Shown: piece by piece, positions 47,801 to 60,360 of the stretch
How positions within the stretch are numbered: position 1 is the first letter of the stretch
Layout: each line of letters begins with the position of its first letter
NCBI RefSeq assembly: GCF_032362555.1
Contig: NC_083535.1
Coordinates: 7,130,001 to 7,194,000, forward strand
DNA: 64,000 nt
Direction: 5' to 3'
From: Amyelois transitella
Taxonomy: Eukaryota > Arthropoda > Insecta > Lepidoptera > Pyralidae
Made by a program: the position numbers and the translations under genes
Notes under the pieces: generated by a model
What the model was told of the DNA's origin: nothing
What the model saw: only the letters and a program-made list of their open reading frames with translations
Databases searched by the model: none

Positions 47801-49204
47801 AAGCAGTAAGTAGGTACTTACAAGTTTCGAAGATAAAGAATGAAGCACGTAGGTGTTATAGTGGTAGATGTGTTTAACGTAAATGTTATATTTGTTATAT
47901 CAGTGCGGTTTTGTTGTAACAACTGATAATAAAGTAATATTAATTTGTTCTTTTTACAGACAACTTGGATAGTAACATGGCCTATACATCTGGTATTTTT
48001 ATTCACAATACCGGATTGTGAAAAGCCGCGATTTAAAAATTGGTTTCCGCTTACTTTCATCATGTGCATCGTCTGGATAGGATCTCTTTCTTATGTTGTA
48101 GCATGGATGATTACTATAATTGGTAAGAACATTCAAATTTTAATACTGCATTCAATAGTTTTTTGGTATTTTCAATAATAATAATAAGGCTTGATATTAT
48201 TGTCTAACAAACATAGTTAACTGACAATATAGTTTCGTTGTTATAAGTTAGTAAGATATATTTTGTTTATATTATTTTCAGGTGATACGTTAATGATACC
48301 AGATTCTGTAATGGGTATAACTTTCTTGGCTGCTGGCACCTCAGTACCCGAAGCAGTTTCAAGCGTGATTGTTGCGAAACAAGGTAAACCATTATTTATA
48401 TACAAAAAGTGTAAAATAACTTTCAGAAGTGAAATACTAATGTATATATTGTATTTTAATTATTATCCAAGGTTAAAAGATAAATAAGGCTAGTACTGAG
48501 ATTAGTTACAATTCAATCGATAATTGCAAGATATAAGGATAAATATATTTTTATCTTACAGGGCACGGTTCAATGGGCATCAGTAATTCTATTGGATCCA
48601 ACACTTTTGACATACTTCTGTGTCTGGGTCTGCCCTGGCTGATCAAGGCGTCGCTGACACCTGCGGAACCGGGCCACTACTGGGTAAGAAGTTATATTTT
48701 TTCCAAGATCCAAGCTACAAATGCGAATATTTTGAATTTTCGTAATAAAAAAACTTTTTTGCTTCGCGAATTATTATTATAATAGTAATTATTCTAATAT
48801 CCAGCCAAGCGAACTGTTGCTTTTAAGTATATATTTTCAATTTATTAATTGTCATATTCTGTTCTTTAATTTGATTTAGTAATGCTGTGTACTTGCGACA
48901 TAATTCATGTTAACAATACTTTCATAAGGTTCACCTAAAAAAACCAGAGCGTCTAACATTTTAACAATTTTAACAGGTGAAGATAAATTCCATGGGTTTG
49001 GAGTACTCCGCAATATCCCTGCTTTCGACCCTGCTGTTGTTGTACTTGACGTTTTGGTTCAATAAGTTCAAACTGGACGCAGCGGTGGGTCGCGCTTGCC
49101 TGGCGATGTACGCCATGTTTCTGGTGCTGGCAACGCTTATAGAACTCAACGTGTTCTTCCCAGTGAACATGCGCACGTGCAAGAGAACGGAACTCAAATC
49201 TTAG
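44841..49204 (+). CDS. K+-dependent Na+/Ca2+ exchanger (SLC24/NCKX), copy 2
   Basis: Nine exons join in phase: 44841-45023, 46414-46601, 46954-47140, 47224-47283, 47377-47720, 47960-48122, 48282-48383, 48562-48683, 48977-49204; 525 residues plus an unplaced start. The first listed exon opens after TTTCAG in phase 1 with [16 protein letters not shown]. Alpha-1: [16 protein letters not shown]; alpha-2: [16 protein letters not shown] with Glu at 48350-48352, then [15 protein letters not shown]. The cytosolic loop, mostly exon 47377-47720, is acidic and longer than in copy 1. The C-terminus [17 protein letters not shown] is close to that of copy 1. It is a membrane Ca2+ exporter driven by Na+ and K+ gradients by family knowledge. 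Intron positions largely match copy 1, so the two arose by duplication. The donor after 45023 (GTACTT) is weak. An unspliced start at ATG 44822 is possible but would lack a signal peptide. Confidence 0.9.
45170..45300 (+). repeat. SINE-like family B fragment
   Basis: GCTTCGTGTAAAACCTGA, CTCAATCCAGGATCTGG and GGCCATAGAGTTAAAGAT match the family B body. It lies in the first NCKX copy 2 intron, upstream of a LINE remnant. Confidence 0.5.
45580..46195 (+). mobile_element. LINE reverse transcriptase C-terminal remnant
   Basis: An uninterrupted frame to a stop at about 46144 encodes the end of a non-LTR retrotransposon polyprotein: [49 protein letters not shown] and [11 protein letters not shown]. 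These motifs are typical of RTE-like or related LINEs of moths. An AAGAAGAAGAAGAA tail follows. The copy is truncated at the 5' end but has no stop or frameshift in about 190 codons, so the insertion is young. It lies sense-oriented in the NCKX copy 2 intron 45024-46413. Confidence 0.85.
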
Positions 49205-51861
49205 ACCAGTGGTTGGACTTGTAAGACATGAACTGTGTAACCGGCGAGCCGTGGTACCACCACGTGTGTTACTAATAGATAAGTGGGTTTGAGCTATTCG
49301 ACCAATTATCTTTTACGTACTTTTTTGTATGACTGTTTGTCTTTCAAAGTGTCCGATACAACTATATTCCATAGAATCAACAAATTCAGGAATTTATAAT
49401 TTAAGAAAACGTGGAATAAGATCTATGTAGATTATTACTTTAGTTAATGTGACAATTAAACTCGATTGATCACATTTCTTAAAATCATATTTTACTTTTT
49501 TATTGTTAAGATTTATTGATTATTTTAAATTAGTATTTCAGTATTAAAACAAACGTAAGTTTTAAAATATTCTCACCAAAGATATCTACTATTTTTATAA
49601 TTTTACACATTTGGAATTCTCTAAATACTGGTCAAGTTGTTATCAAGAATCTCAGCAATTCTTTTGTTGTACATAATATACGATGTAATATTATAACAGC
49701 ATTTTAAGAATACCTAATTAAATAATCTTATTTAAAATGTTTATTTTATTGACAGAACTCTCCTATGCTATTCTAATGTTGAGAAATTATTATGCCACAT
49801 TCTAATCAGTAGTTTCTTGTAATCAGATTTTTTCTTATAGCTCTTCCATTCCTTTATGTAAACTCAGATTTTTAATTAAATTGCCACTACATATTTTATT
49901 CATAATCTTATAATTAATAATAAATACTATGTGATATAATATTTATATTTGCTGAAGTAAGCAAAAGTTGTCGTAGCGCTACGAATTACCAAAAACTACA
50001 ATCCTTTGTCGTAGTACATTTCGTAGCATATAATTATGCTACAAAATTATTAAAGCGGTTTAGGTAGCCACCTCTGATTTTAAGCCAATAGTTTAAAATG
50101 TAACATTGAATAAGCTACAATGAGTATTTGTTACCTAAACTGAATAGGTTTTAATAAAGTTTGCCATACAAATTGCAAAGGCCGAGGCACAATTAAAGAT
50201 TTTTTGGCTGTTAACTCCCAAGAAACGTATTATAATGTTATGGATAATGTTATGAATATATGTAGTTCTACATATTGTTCATATGAATAACTACATGTAG
50301 TTGACTTCTGTGCATAATATTTTTATTTAACTCTATATTTATAAAGAAAATCTATGTTAAATATAAATGAATAATGTGACTGATACAGCCTTAACCACTA
50401 TGTCTAGATATTTAAATTTTGGCACGTTCCTTAAGTAGACTAGGGTAGCTAAAATTATAGATGATATCGGGGGATGTCGCCGAGAATGGCAATTAATAGG
50501 ATTTTCCGCTTTACGCGGCCCGAGTCCAGCCGCAGGCGACGGTACTTTGGTAGCGAATAAACTTGAAAACTACTTGAGCAATGTTATTCAGAGATGTAGA
50601 GATAGAACAAATCTTCTGGATTATAATTTCCCTAAAAAAATTGTGGAAAAATCCCCAGGCAACAATCTACCATTATAATATAAAGGCTGATAATAAAAAA
50701 AATAGTGAACTCAAACTATATTTCTCTTTAATAATTACTTCTTCGACTCATTCGACTGGTTTCGCGACCGCAGCTGTCCACTTTCTGAAAAGTAAATTAG
50801 AGCTTAATGACTTGTAAGTAGGTTCATATACTCTTCTTACCCTCTTAAACCTTGCCATCATGGTCAAATACAACGGATTATTTGTAAATGTACAACCACT
50901 ACTGATGTAATTAATCCTTCAGGGAGTTACGCTTTCACATAAAATACAGGCGTTTCACTCAATTCTTTTATCAGTTTTAAATGCCTCACCGCCTTTTATT
51001 TAGGAGTAACATGTTAATGATTAATATAGTTCAGTGTTTACCATGATCCGATATGGTTTAGGTTGCGGAGGTTAGACAGGAGACGCTTCGTGTAAAAATC
51101 TTACTAAGGTATCGGGTAAGCTCAATCCAGAATCGGAACCGACGACAACTAAAGGACGCAACCCCGGGTTCCACACCAGATAGATAACGTAACTGGGACT
51201 TATGTGAGGATGAAGAAGAATAAAGGTATAGTGTGATGCTAAACAGATTAGCTTACACGTGATGTTATGTCACGTGTCTGGGGTGAGTAGCCGTTATTGA
51301 TCGAAATCACTGCACTTCTCTCTTGGACTCATTATAACGTATCGTGATCGAGGATCTTTGACTTTGGTTTTAAAGCTCAATTTCGCTAAAATGGCATGCA
51401 AGTAACAGCTGTTGAAGGCTATAAATAGATTTGATAAAGTAATTACAGTTTGAAGCACTAGCTAGTTGAATAGTCAGTGCTTCTGTTGATAAGTCGCTTC
51501 TTATAATATCCTCACAGAAAGAGATATCTGAAGCCCTACATTCAAAATGGTGAGAATAGATGTTTTTTAAGTCAGGTATATGACGTTGGTGTATCGATAT
51601 TAAATTCAAAGTTGAGCGGAGTGAACAGAGTCAAATCTATTCAGGGACTATATATTGCTTGGGCAATATATATTTATCTAAAGAAAAAACTGATTGTCTG
51701 ACTGCCTGACATTTAGGAGATTAACTCAAACCGCTGGGTAAAGAGAGAGAAATTTAGTAAAAATGTTTACTAAAAGCGATATCCTGAAATTTTAATAGGA
51801 TTTTTAGATAGCGTGCTGAGCCCCTGACAAAAGCTTGTACACAATTTAAATACTACAGGTA
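49205..51861. other. Intergenic region, convergent NCKX and SLC5 genes
   Basis: Holds the 3' UTR of NCKX copy 2 (candidate AATAAA at 50153-50158). A family B SINE fragment lies at 51040-51215 and a small hairpin TATATATTGC/GCAATATATA near 51650-51673. A GC-richer patch at 50460-50550 is unassigned. No gene is supported. Confidence 0.55.
51040..51215 (+). repeat. SINE-like family B fragment
   Basis: Carries GGTTAGACAGGAGACGCTTC, AAGCTCAATCCAGAATCGG and ACCCCGGGTTCCACACC, then GGATGAAGAAGAA at its tail. Confidence 0.55.
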
Positions 51862-54800
51862 TTAAAGGCACACGCAACGTACCTTTATTGTATTTCGGTC
51901 GTCCCGAATCATGTTGCAATGATCAATGTAAATGCAACGCGAAAGTTTGAAATCAGTTAAAGCTAGCATTGTATAAAAACTAACGGTATAAGCCGTGCGT
52001 GATCGCAGCTGGTCCAGCTCTCTGGCGTGCGTGAGTTCGATGTCGTGCTGGGTGAGTCGCGGGCGCAGGCAGTGCGGGTTCTGCGTCGGCAGCCAGCGGT
52101 GGATCATCGGGGTTAGCAGGTCTCGGTGCACCTGGGAAGAAGTGGATTTTTTTTGTTTTAACAGAATCCTACAGAAACATCGATAATGAGTAATAGTTAT
52201 TTTATTAATAATCACAATATATAGAAGAGGACTCTGATTGATTGTGCCGCGTGGTTCCCGGCACCAAAAAAAAAAAGAATAGGATCACTCCTTCTCGTTC
52301 CCATGGATGTCGTAAATGGCGACTAAGGGGTAGGTTTATAAACTTGGGATTCTTCTTTTAAGCGATAGGCAGGCAACCTGTCACTATGAATACTGAAACT
52401 CAACTATAGACGTTATATATATTTTATTATTCACTGACATATTAAAGGACAGCCCACCCCAATCGAAACCGGTTTAAAAGAGAATTTCTCGAAATTCCCG
52501 CAGAAATCAAACGTCGCCGCCAATGGGCTTTCGCTAGTAGGAATAAACTGAAGTCTTACCAAAGCCGGATCATTAGGCTGAGTGAAATATGACACGACGA
52601 CACCAACAAACACGCAAACAATCATCCCCACAAAGGTATAATACAAATAACTCAATCTGTACAAGAAAAATGTACCGGACCTGGAATTTAAAAAGAATTT
52701 GAAATAAATAAATAATATAATTATTTGCTAGATATTATTTCAATTTAGTTTTACGTATATAGTTACTTTAACACTAACATATGAATTTCAGGGTTTTATA
52801 GGCAACGGTATTGTATTTTTTGTGGGCGTTAAGCCACCCGGCTAATAATAGCCTTATATGTAGTCCTGTGGGTATTGGCTCTGTTTACCTCGTAAGAGAT
52901 AAATATGACTTTTAATGGTAGTTCTAACTGATGTAGCTTTTTCTTAATAATGACCTTTATAAATTAGGAATTACCCACCGATCAAATTCGACCGTGTACT
53001 CTGGCAGTGGCGCTGAGGTAGTGGGCAAAGTGAAGTTATCAGGACAACCATCAATGGAAACTGGTTTAGGCATTATTACTATATCACCCCGCATCATGGC
53101 AGCTTGAGTGCCTATGGATATCCAACCAACAAGTAAAGTCGAAGTTATTCCTCCAACAAGAGCACCCTATAAATATACAAGTTGTGACAATAAAATTTGT
53201 ATAAAGTATTTATGGATTTGCTTACATATGTAAATAAGATTGAGTTGAATAGGCATGTCACATAGTTCATATTAGTTAATATAATTGCAGTGCTATCCAG
53301 TCGCTTTAATTTATTTTTATCGTTGGCAAAGCAATGTAGTCGTCATTTATTTTAGATAGATATAATAGAAATCTTTTAAAAACTTTGAATCATAATTAAT
53401 CGTAGTATAGCTTTATTAAACCAGCTAGAATGTTAGATATTGCCGAACTACGTGAGTAATACGTGCTTCCGTTCCGAAAACGCCGAAACATTAGGCGATT
53501 TGTTTTTTTATTTTAAAATGAAACATACCGTAGCATTGGTCCATGGTAGGAATAACCCCATAGAGAACAGACCTAGAAGGCTGCCTGCTGTAATACCGGC
53601 TAGGCTTTTACCGGCTTGAATTAGGGCGCCCATGTGTTCCACTAGGAAAACTAAAGCTACGCAAACGGCACCTATAATTAACAGAAAAACCATTTTTGAA
53701 CTCGGAATGATTACAGAAAATAATATGAGTTGAGTCTTGGCTAACAGGTAGTTATTTCAATAGCAAAAGCTACATGTTTGTCATTTTGTTAGGCCTGTTT
53801 TTCTTTGTGTACGAATTAACCTTGAAAGTGAAAACCAAGAAAGTGGAATTGGTTAACCCACAACTAATAATGATGAATGTAATTTATATGAATTTAGTGT
53901 AAGTATATGTGGTGTAGAAGATAATATGACAAGATTCATGACTGTATAAAAAATATTGCAGGATTGTTAATAGTGGACGCGAATCCAAATTGAAAAGGAG
54001 AATGTCCCCGGTTTAGTTTTTATATAGTTCAAAAATTTATGATGTTTAAAAAAATATAAAATGTATATAACAAACCAATAACAACCACAATTATTTTCAT
54101 AATCAAACTCGCTGTGCGCTCCGAAATAGGTTTGTTATACGCAGGTCTTATGAGGTCCTCAAAAATAACACCGCATAATGAATTTAGTCCTGTTGACATT
54201 GAACTGAAAGAAATGATGTTGGATTAAAATCCTAACATAGATATAGGGTTGTATAACTTATAGCGTATTTTCACCGGAGTTATACCTCAAAGCGGCGCTG
54301 AAAACACCACTCATGAATATTCCTGGCAACGCTGGTATGGATCCCGTGATGGTCATGACGAAATAAGGCAAAAGTTGGTCACTTTTTCTGATTGCCCCAG
54401 TCGTAAGAGGGTCGCAGGTGGCGAAAGTGGCGTATATGACTAGGCCAGTGTAACAACATAACGAGACGATGATGAAGATGCCGGCAGCCATTATAAATAT
54501 CGTTCTAAAAAACATAAGTCAAATGAAGAAAAATAATTAAAAACATGTTTTGTTATTTATTGACTTTAATGCTACATTTACGATAGAAAAGTTTATTAAA
54601 TTCTTATAAGTTAGTCAATAAAAATAATATAAAAAAATACAACTTACATCCTGGCTCTTTTGAGAGAGGACAATGCAAGACATCGTTGTACCATCGCTTG
54701 ATTAACCGAACATGAAGCTAACCAACTGAAATAATTACCGAAGACTGTCGACCAGAACGTATGTCGTATTGTAGGATCAGGATCCATGCTGAAATTTAAA

Positions 54801-56566
54801 AGATGTCCATTGTATCTGCATGTATGTTAGAAGTAATATGTTTGTAAGTGATAAAATTACAATAAAAGACAATTACTTGAAAAAATCAAGGCGGTCTCCT
54901 TTATCGTTAATTTGAAGAACTTCAGTTATGCCCCCGAGTCTCCACGTGCCATATACCAGGACAAATATTACACCAAAGTACATAAGTACAGTTTGTAGTG
55001 TGTCAGTCCATACGACAGCTTTCAGCCCACCCTAAAAGGAAGAATAAAATTAAACATACATACATAGTGATTTAAGGCATAAACAGATTTTTTTATTATT
55101 ATTATTACTTTGTTTTTATGATGCTTATTTTTGTTAAAACTTTCTTTACTAAAGTGTGTGATATGTTTTTAAATCTTTTTGAATTATTTCTTCGCACAAG
55201 GGTTGAGGAACTCAAAATCATAGTTACAGTCTTAATTTAAAAGGAGGCTAATCAACATTCTATATATAAATAATTTGTTTTACCTAGTAGTTCTCAGCAG
55301 TTCAACAATGTATGATCTAGTTGACCTCGATATGAGATAGCTCTTAGACAAGCAATTGGTATGATTCGGTAGGGGTTAAAATAAGGTCAGTATGAACATT
55401 TGTAGGTACGTACATGTCCGAACAATAGATTACTTTTTTAAATACTTACGAGAGTAGTGTAGAATATACAAACAATACACACTATAGGTGTAATTAAATG
55501 GAGATTTATTCCAGTTACTGAAAATAAAAAAATCATATAGTCTTGTTTTTTTTGTACAGTAAAATGCAAAAAAAATAATGGTAGCTTGTAAAACATTACC
55601 TTGACTGAAAGCTAATGCTGGAACATATATCACTATAGGTATGTATAATAACATCTTGATTATGAATATTACAGACCCGAGTAGACGCACATTTTGACTG
55701 AATCGTAGTCGCAAGTACTGTAAATACATTAAAGTGAACCTTTAACTACAAATCAAAGTACTGTGGGATAGTTACTTATTTATTTTAAATTTCATTAAAC
55801 ATAAACATTTGAGGCCTATCAAGGATTCTGCGTATGTTTATTTGCTTCATATGAACATACTGCATCAGTTCCATTTAGCGTCTATATTTTTTTTATTTTT
55901 ATTATGGCACGAATCGTCAAAAACAGAAAAATCATGGCGTATACTAAGTTTACTTCACCTTGTTTATTATTAATAGTATATAATTCAAAAGATCACTTTA
56001 GGCTTATGGTAATAAAGATTGTATGTTAGGCATACTAAGTACGCAAGTAACCCCTAACCAAAATACCTCATATGTTGATGTTATTTGTAAATTGTAGAAA
56101 ACAGGAAGGTAAACAATAGCTATGGTCAATGATACAGCCCACTCGGATAGTACTATAGTCCACAATTGAGTGCCGTATGTATACATTTCAGCAGGCAGTC
56201 CCAGTAGCGAGATCCCAGAAATGTAACTGAAAGAATACATACGCCGTAAACATACGTACATAATAATTATATCAGCAAGCGATGTTAAGGATTATTGCGA
56301 TACCTGGCTATGAGTGACATCGATATAGGGAACATGCCCATTGTTTTTCCGCCCATAAGGTACTCAGCAGTAGTATTCTGCTTCTTGCTCGCGAAGAAGG
56401 CGAAGTATACGCCGATAAGCGCAGAAAGGAGCAGCATCGCTCCAAATACGAGATAATCTAACCAATCAAAGTATACCACCGTCATTTTGGACACGTGTGG
56501 AGCTCTGAGCCAGGTCACACGTCCGTCCACTCTGACACTTTTACTCCATGTCGGTGCAATAGGCAT
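51862..56566 (-). CDS. SLC5 sodium-coupled solute transporter (SMCT/SMVT-like)
   Basis: Twelve exons join in phase: 56566-56304, 56226-56067, 55717-55600, 55517-55450, 55031-54877, 54788-54648, 54504-54286, 54203-54076, 53671-53529, 53166-52979, 52680-52560, 52131-51862; 657 residues if the last exon is read to its TAA. Typical motifs: ATAEYLMGG-like TTAEYLMGGKTMG, ISLLGLPAEMYTYGTQ, YLPVFYNLQITSTYEYL, GGLKAVVWTDTLQ, SGVFSAALSSMSTGLNSL. Family members are plasma-membrane carriers with a LeuT-type fold of about 13 helices, co-transporting Na+ with monocarboxylates, biotin or pantothenate, iodide and others. The substrate cannot be read from sequence. Met1 is chosen because it opens 31 hydrophilic residues before the first helix (YLVFGAMLLLSALIGVYF). 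The donor of the tenth exon is CG/GTGGGT. A GTACGT donor near 51885 leaves an alternative, longer C-terminus possible. Confidence 0.9.
52240..52390 (+). repeat. SINE-like family A, 5' half
   Basis: Head GCCGCGTGGTTCCCGGCACC, A-run, then TTCCCATGGATGTCGTAAA and AGGCAGGCAACCTGTCAC. It lies in the last intron of the SLC5 gene. Confidence 0.85.
52862..52915 (+). repeat. SINE-like family A, 3' scrap
   Basis: GGTATTGGCTCTGTTTACC then GTAAGAGATAAATATGAC match the last 45 bases of the family loosely. It lies in an SLC5 intron. Confidence 0.45.
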
Positions 56567-56770
56567 TTACCGAGCGGAACTTGTAGCTTGACGTTGCTAT
56601 ATTTATCCTTAGAAGGATCTCGGACTCGGCCTGTCCCATTGGAGGGATGAGACGGGCAATTGGCTAGTTACCGGTGTCGGTTGGAGCGCTGATTCCGGTC
56701 GTCCGCTGGCGATATCTAATACCTTTGTAACTTTAATCACGAGTGGACGTGGTGACGCGCGTTTAAAAAT
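56567..56770 (-). promoter_or_regulatory. Probable 5' UTR and promoter of the SLC5 gene
   Basis: Sequence directly upstream of the start on the minus strand, with local GC enrichment (GGTGACGCGCG, CCGGTCGTCCGCTGG). No TATA box at a clear position. Assigned by position only. Confidence 0.35.
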
Positions 56771-59700
56771 AACGTAGTGTCTTCATTCATCTTGTTACCA
56801 AATGAAAAAAAAAGCGTAGTAACAATCAAGATTTTGAACAGGATGGATAATTTCTTGCAGAGGACCTAATTTTTTTAAACCTGATCGGTCATCAGGAAAT
56901 GAAATGATATTTAAGATTCACATCTACCTACATTTATCTGTGTCATGTCGCAGCACTCGTAGCAAGCAGGTCGAGATTTTTTTCATTAATCGCCTTGATT
57001 GTCTGAGCTATAATATAATATAATATAAATATAGATATCATAGAAATCGTCTCAGTAACTACAGAAAAAGATATACCTTACTTTAGTTTTTTACTAAATT
57101 ACTAAATATAGGTACATATCTTTTAATAATCGTTCGTTTTAACGTTTTGAAATTTTAAGATATATTTTCTTAAGATAACCTTCTTTCGGAACGGAAAGAT
57201 AATTTCGATTTTTTGAACTGAACCGAATATTTAGAACTGAAACCGCCCGTCCATACATACATACATATGGTCACGTCTATATCCCTTGCGGGGTAGACAG
57301 AGCCAACAGTCTTGAAAAGGCTAAATGGCCACGTTCAGCTATTTGGCTTAATGATAGAATTGAGATTTAAATAGTGACGGGTTGCTAACCAATCGCCTAA
57401 AAAAAGAATCTCAAGTTTGTAAGCCTATCCCTTAGTTCGAGTCCCAAACTTACTTCGAGGCTAACTCAATCTGTGTAATTTGTCCCGTATATATATATAT
57501 TTAGTCGTCTTGTACGACATCCATGGGAAAGAGATGGAGTGGCCCTATTCTTTTTGATATTGGTGCCGGGAACCACACGGCCTTCCATTTAAACAAAAAA
57601 TAATTTCGAACCCATTGCATGTCGCTAGTTAATATTTAATCATTGATATAAACTGAACGTAGGTATTATAATTTCAGGGAAAAATATACCACTGTAATTG
57701 TTTTGCATACTTTATTTCATAATTGTGTCAATTATCATGTATGTTTACTGGCTTAAACATTTAAACATAGTATTCTAAGCCGCGTAGATAAATATTATAA
57801 TACTGAATGTAAATTTAAATGTATTGATATGAATATCTTAGAAGTGAAAAAGTTCCATACGGGTAGGATCCTAATAATGTGTTGAATATTTTTGCAGTAC
57901 GAAATGGGATAGGTATGTAAATTGTATTAATATTTCTCGATAGGTAAATCAAACTTGCAGTGGAAAGCATATATACTTAGTCTTACGGGTGTTCTTCAAG
58001 TTTGACATTCACACAAAAATTTGACACAATGTGTTAATATAAAAAAAATATGATGTTTTACATACATGTATGTATTTGTTGATATTTTTATGTTGTTTAA
58101 CATACATGTATTTGTGGACATTTAAGCAGTACGCTTTTCTGATGCAGATTTAACAATATGTATAAATAAACCCACTCTATTTTAGCTGGTATCACACCAT
58201 TGAACATTTATATATGACAAAATATGAACTCTAATATTATGTGCATAAATATTATTTTTTTAACAAATTTTATATATATGTTTTAGTATTTTACATATAT
58301 TTCACTACATTTTATATCACTCATCATAACAATTTGTACCATACATATTCATTAGCATACATAACAATTAAATTACAAGACAGATTGATGAAAATGTGTG
58401 TAAGTTAGTGATAACACGATTGAAAAATGAAAATACGACTAAGCTAGAGAACTTCAAATCTTACAAATGGGAAAGCAGAACTTTGCCAATGTAATCCAAA
58501 TTATGTGAAACCAAAACTGATGGTAAATAGTGAATGGGTTAAAAAAAAGTGGCTGTTGTTATTTGACGATTTCATTAAATTAAACATAAATAAAATCATA
58601 CCTCTTTCCTGGAAGAGTAGGCATAGACTACATAATTCCACTTGTCACGATATCTGCATACTTCATTAAATTAACAAAAATACTTAGATCAATACACTGG
58701 CAAAGTATACTTTTTATTTTATTTTGAAACGTTTGTATGTAAACGATGGAGATAGCTGCTAACAAAGTTTGTAAACAATTTAGAACGTGGTGAAATAATC
58801 TAGTAGGAAAGTATGTTTCTTATATACTAATTACTGTTTAACATTTGTATAACAATAATCTGACAAAGTGTATTACGTTAATGACGATTAAGACAACATT
58901 AAGAATATAAAATTATAGACAACAAATTTGTAATAAAATTAATTTTGATACTTAAATACCTAGAAACTACAATTTATAATGTCATAAATAGATAATTCTA
59001 AAAATTAAGTAAGTTAAACTGTACTTGTATAAAAAGGTCAAAATGTTACTTTTACCACATCAAATAAATCATATCAAAAAGCCTATGCATGCAAATTGCG
59101 ACTTGAATGTATCTACCGCGTGGTAGTAATTTCATTTTGTGGAGCGTCTACTCCTAGGGCCTAATGCTAGCGGACCTATTGAAGCGCTGATGTCAAAAGG
59201 ATTACAATAGGTACCGATTATTGTGTCGAAACCAACAAATCAGGCCACCGACTGTGGCTTAGATCAATCTACCAATACAAATATTATAAATGCAAGTGCA
59301 CATTACAAAAATATATATCTCTATATTAGTTATTTAGCATACTAACGTGAATATTTTATCGAAATGTCTACGTCAGCATAACAATCCATAAACTATGAAA
59401 CTTCTAACGTGGTGCTCACTATTACAAATGTTAGGTACTTAAATTGACATCGTTATGGAAAGCATGCAGGAATTAAAATATGTTTAAGCCAGAGTTAGTT
59501 AGAGGAAGTGCGAGTCTGTGGAAGCAATATCATATTGAGAAGTCATTAATTAATCTAGTGAGTACAAAATACTTAGCTTCGGAACCTAGATTGTTCAAAG
59601 GAATCATTAGAATTCGTTACAATACCCAATTTGAACCATTCAATTTTAAAAAGTCGTAAAGTCGAGATATTTAGCCTAAAAATCGAACTACAAGTTTTTT

Positions 59701-60360
59701 AATGGATACATTCCAAAAGAACATGCCGCCTTTAATTTTCTAAGGAAAACATCATAAGATTGTTTGTAATTGTAGGAAGGTATACACTGATAGTATTTTA
59801 CTACATCATAAAAGGTTAAAAACTATCCTGGTTTATTATAACCTTTAACTATAGTACATATACACACATTAATTAGATGTTAACTATTTACCAAGGGTTT
59901 CTTTATCGTCCATTTTACAAGCATAGAACATACGTAAGTACTTCCCTGTTTCTAAATTTTACGAATCACGATTCTAGTTCACGAATAGCTACAGCTATTT
60001 GCTGTTTGATAACAGTACAAAAATACACCTTTTCGTTGAGAGGTTGCGCTCATAAGATTTTAGTAAACCATGGAAGCATTTGTAAATGCAATTATTTATT
60101 TGTTTTGTCATTTTCCTATAGAAATTTTACAAAAGATTTCTATATTTTTCACATTGACGTTTTATTGATTAGCTACTTACTTACGACTGTCTGTGTTCAG
60201 AACGTTGTGTCTCGCTTTCATTTGCAAAATAATCATTTGATTTCTATGAATTTTTTCTATGAAAGAGAGATAACATAATGACATCGTAATTTTAATCCAT
60301 ATATTTTGCGAGATTTTATGGAAATCCAGTGTTTCACTTACAAATGTTTTCATTACAGGC
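56771..60360. other. Intergenic, SLC5 start to Hyperkinetic end
   Basis: AT-rich DNA that should include the Hyperkinetic 3' UTR (both genes run on the minus strand). It contains a composite SINE at 57250-57585 and a TACATACATGTAT-type repeat pair near 58060-58110. No gene is supported. Confidence 0.55.
57250..57585 (-). repeat. SINE-like family A, full length with internal insert
   Basis: Reversed copy with tail CATACATACATACATATGG, all central blocks and the head GGTGCCGGGAACCACACGG. Between CTATCCCTTAG and TCGTCTTGTACGACATCC about 65 bases are inserted, containing GTTCGAGTCCC (B-box like) and CCCGTATATATATATAT. Confidence 0.85.

Noticed and set aside
57250-57585. CRISPR-like array or bacterial insertion
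   Set aside because: Recurring 20-40 base blocks across the window are parts of a dispersed eukaryotic SINE, not regularly spaced direct repeats. There are no prokaryotic features anywhere.
59877-60278. Plus-strand 133-codon open frame
   Set aside because: Low-complexity, Phe/Tyr/Leu-rich translation as expected from AT-rich DNA, lying in the likely 3' UTR of Hyperkinetic on the other strand.
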